64,000 bases of DNA, from positions 620,001 through 684,000 of the forward strand of contig JADJXA010000001.1 in assembly GCA_016716065.1 (NCBI GenBank), read 5' to 3'. The translations under genes were made by a program, and so were the position numbers. Positions 63,630 to 64,000 of this stretch are shown here, piece by piece. Positions within the stretch are counted from its first letter, which is position 1. Each line of letters begins with the position of its first letter. The notes beneath the pieces are model-generated. The model was not told where the DNA came from and made no database searches. It saw only the letters and a program-made list of their open reading frames with translations. Source of the DNA: Candidatus Leptovillus gracilis (lineage in GTDB: Bacteria; Chloroflexota; Anaerolineae; Promineifilales; Promineifilaceae).

Positions 63630-63718
63630 GCCATCCTCGTTTTGTCAGGTTTAGCCGCCAATTGTAATCAACTCCGCGGCGCAGCCCAAACAGTGAACGG
63701 CCGCCAGGTCCAGGCTGG

Positions 63719-64000
63719 TTACTCTCTAATCGTCAACTGGGGAAAGGCGACCACGGCCGTTTCCCGGCCATAGTTCTCCCCTACCAACCCCACCTGCCCA
63801 ACCAACTCGCCAACCTCACCGGCCCATAACAGCTCCCGGTTGATGCGCACGGCCGCACGGCCGCTGCCTTCCACCCCGCCCACGTTCAGCCAGATTTCGT
63901 TGGGTTCCGCGCCAGCATGAACGTGGGGCCAGGGCTGCCAGGGCAATACGGCCGTTTCTCCCAGCCGCACCGTCACATACCCCAACGGCGAGACCAACAC
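63719..64000 (-). CDS. Partial hypothetical protein, cut by the window end
   Basis: The last 93 residues of a gene that probably begins beyond 64,000. It reads as beta-rich (LGYVTVRLGETAVLPW, GRAAVRINRELLWAGEVGEL) and ends in VVAFPQLTIRE. No family was recognised. It may be co-transcribed with the lipoprotein that follows. Confidence 0.5.
   Translation of the reverse strand: MLVSPLGYVTVRLGETAVLPWQPWPHVHAGAEPNEIWLNVGGVEGSGRAAVRINRELLWAGEVGELVGQVGLVGENYGRETAVVAFPQLTIRE

Overview
The window reads as chromosome of a Chloroflexota bacterium, most likely a filamentous Anaerolineae/Ardenticatenia-like lineage. This is inferred from gene content and style: many ABC solute-binding lipoproteins, a fused glyA-gcvT gene, FolE2, a B12-type LitR/CarH regulator beside carotenoid genes, and a moderately high-GC sequence. 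No rRNA, tRNA, phage, plasmid or CRISPR locus was seen, and taxonomy was not tested by any search.

Layout. 0-6.3 kb: a tandem sugar-binding lipoprotein and a two-component pair. 6.7-15 kb: a secreted subtilase, a three-gene nucleotide-related operon ending in a deoxynucleoside kinase with a MazG-like tail, an esterase, a TVP38-type membrane protein and a G5/3D cell-wall lipoprotein. 15.1-21.6 kb: SRP RNA, a phosphoribosyltransferase, the glyA-gcvT fusion, tyrA, a PII-like protein and a cation antiporter. 21.8-29.1 kb: a frameshifted mannosyltransferase-like membrane enzyme, an error-prone DnaE polymerase, and an AT-rich, probably acquired sulfatase-fold transferase. 29.1-45.5 kb: a transporter and hydrolase, then a light-response and carotenoid island (GT2, P450, crtI, photolyase, LitR/CarH, crtB, folE2, two SDR-type genes and a lipocalin-like gene). 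45.8-55.1 kb: a BMP-family nucleoside ABC importer beside a single-chain molybdenum hydroxylase, suggesting purine uptake and oxidation. 55.3-64 kb: housekeeping genes (ftsH, PIN-TRAM protein, cysS, rlmB), an ADP-ribosylglycohydrolase and lipoproteins.

Two genome-scale signatures stand out. First, the palindrome ACGGCCGT recurs everywhere, inside genes and between them; 14 copies were counted by hand in the 4.1 kb from 2.4 to 6.54 kb. It is absent from 27,274-29,188, which holds the AT-rich gene. It resembles the cyanobacterial HIP1 palindrome in behaviour but has another sequence. Second, at least 15 loci, mostly intergenic, carry short tandem arrays in strict 7-bp phase. The unit differs at each locus, the arrays often start at or next to a stop codon, and many fold into hairpins. 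Two sit inside dnaE without breaking it.

Sequence quality needs care. About 200 bases near 50.1-50.3 kb are an implausible C/G low-complexity run that breaks a permease gene. Single-base homopolymer losses appear to frameshift two further genes (near 23.70 kb, 42.71 kb and 43.99 kb).
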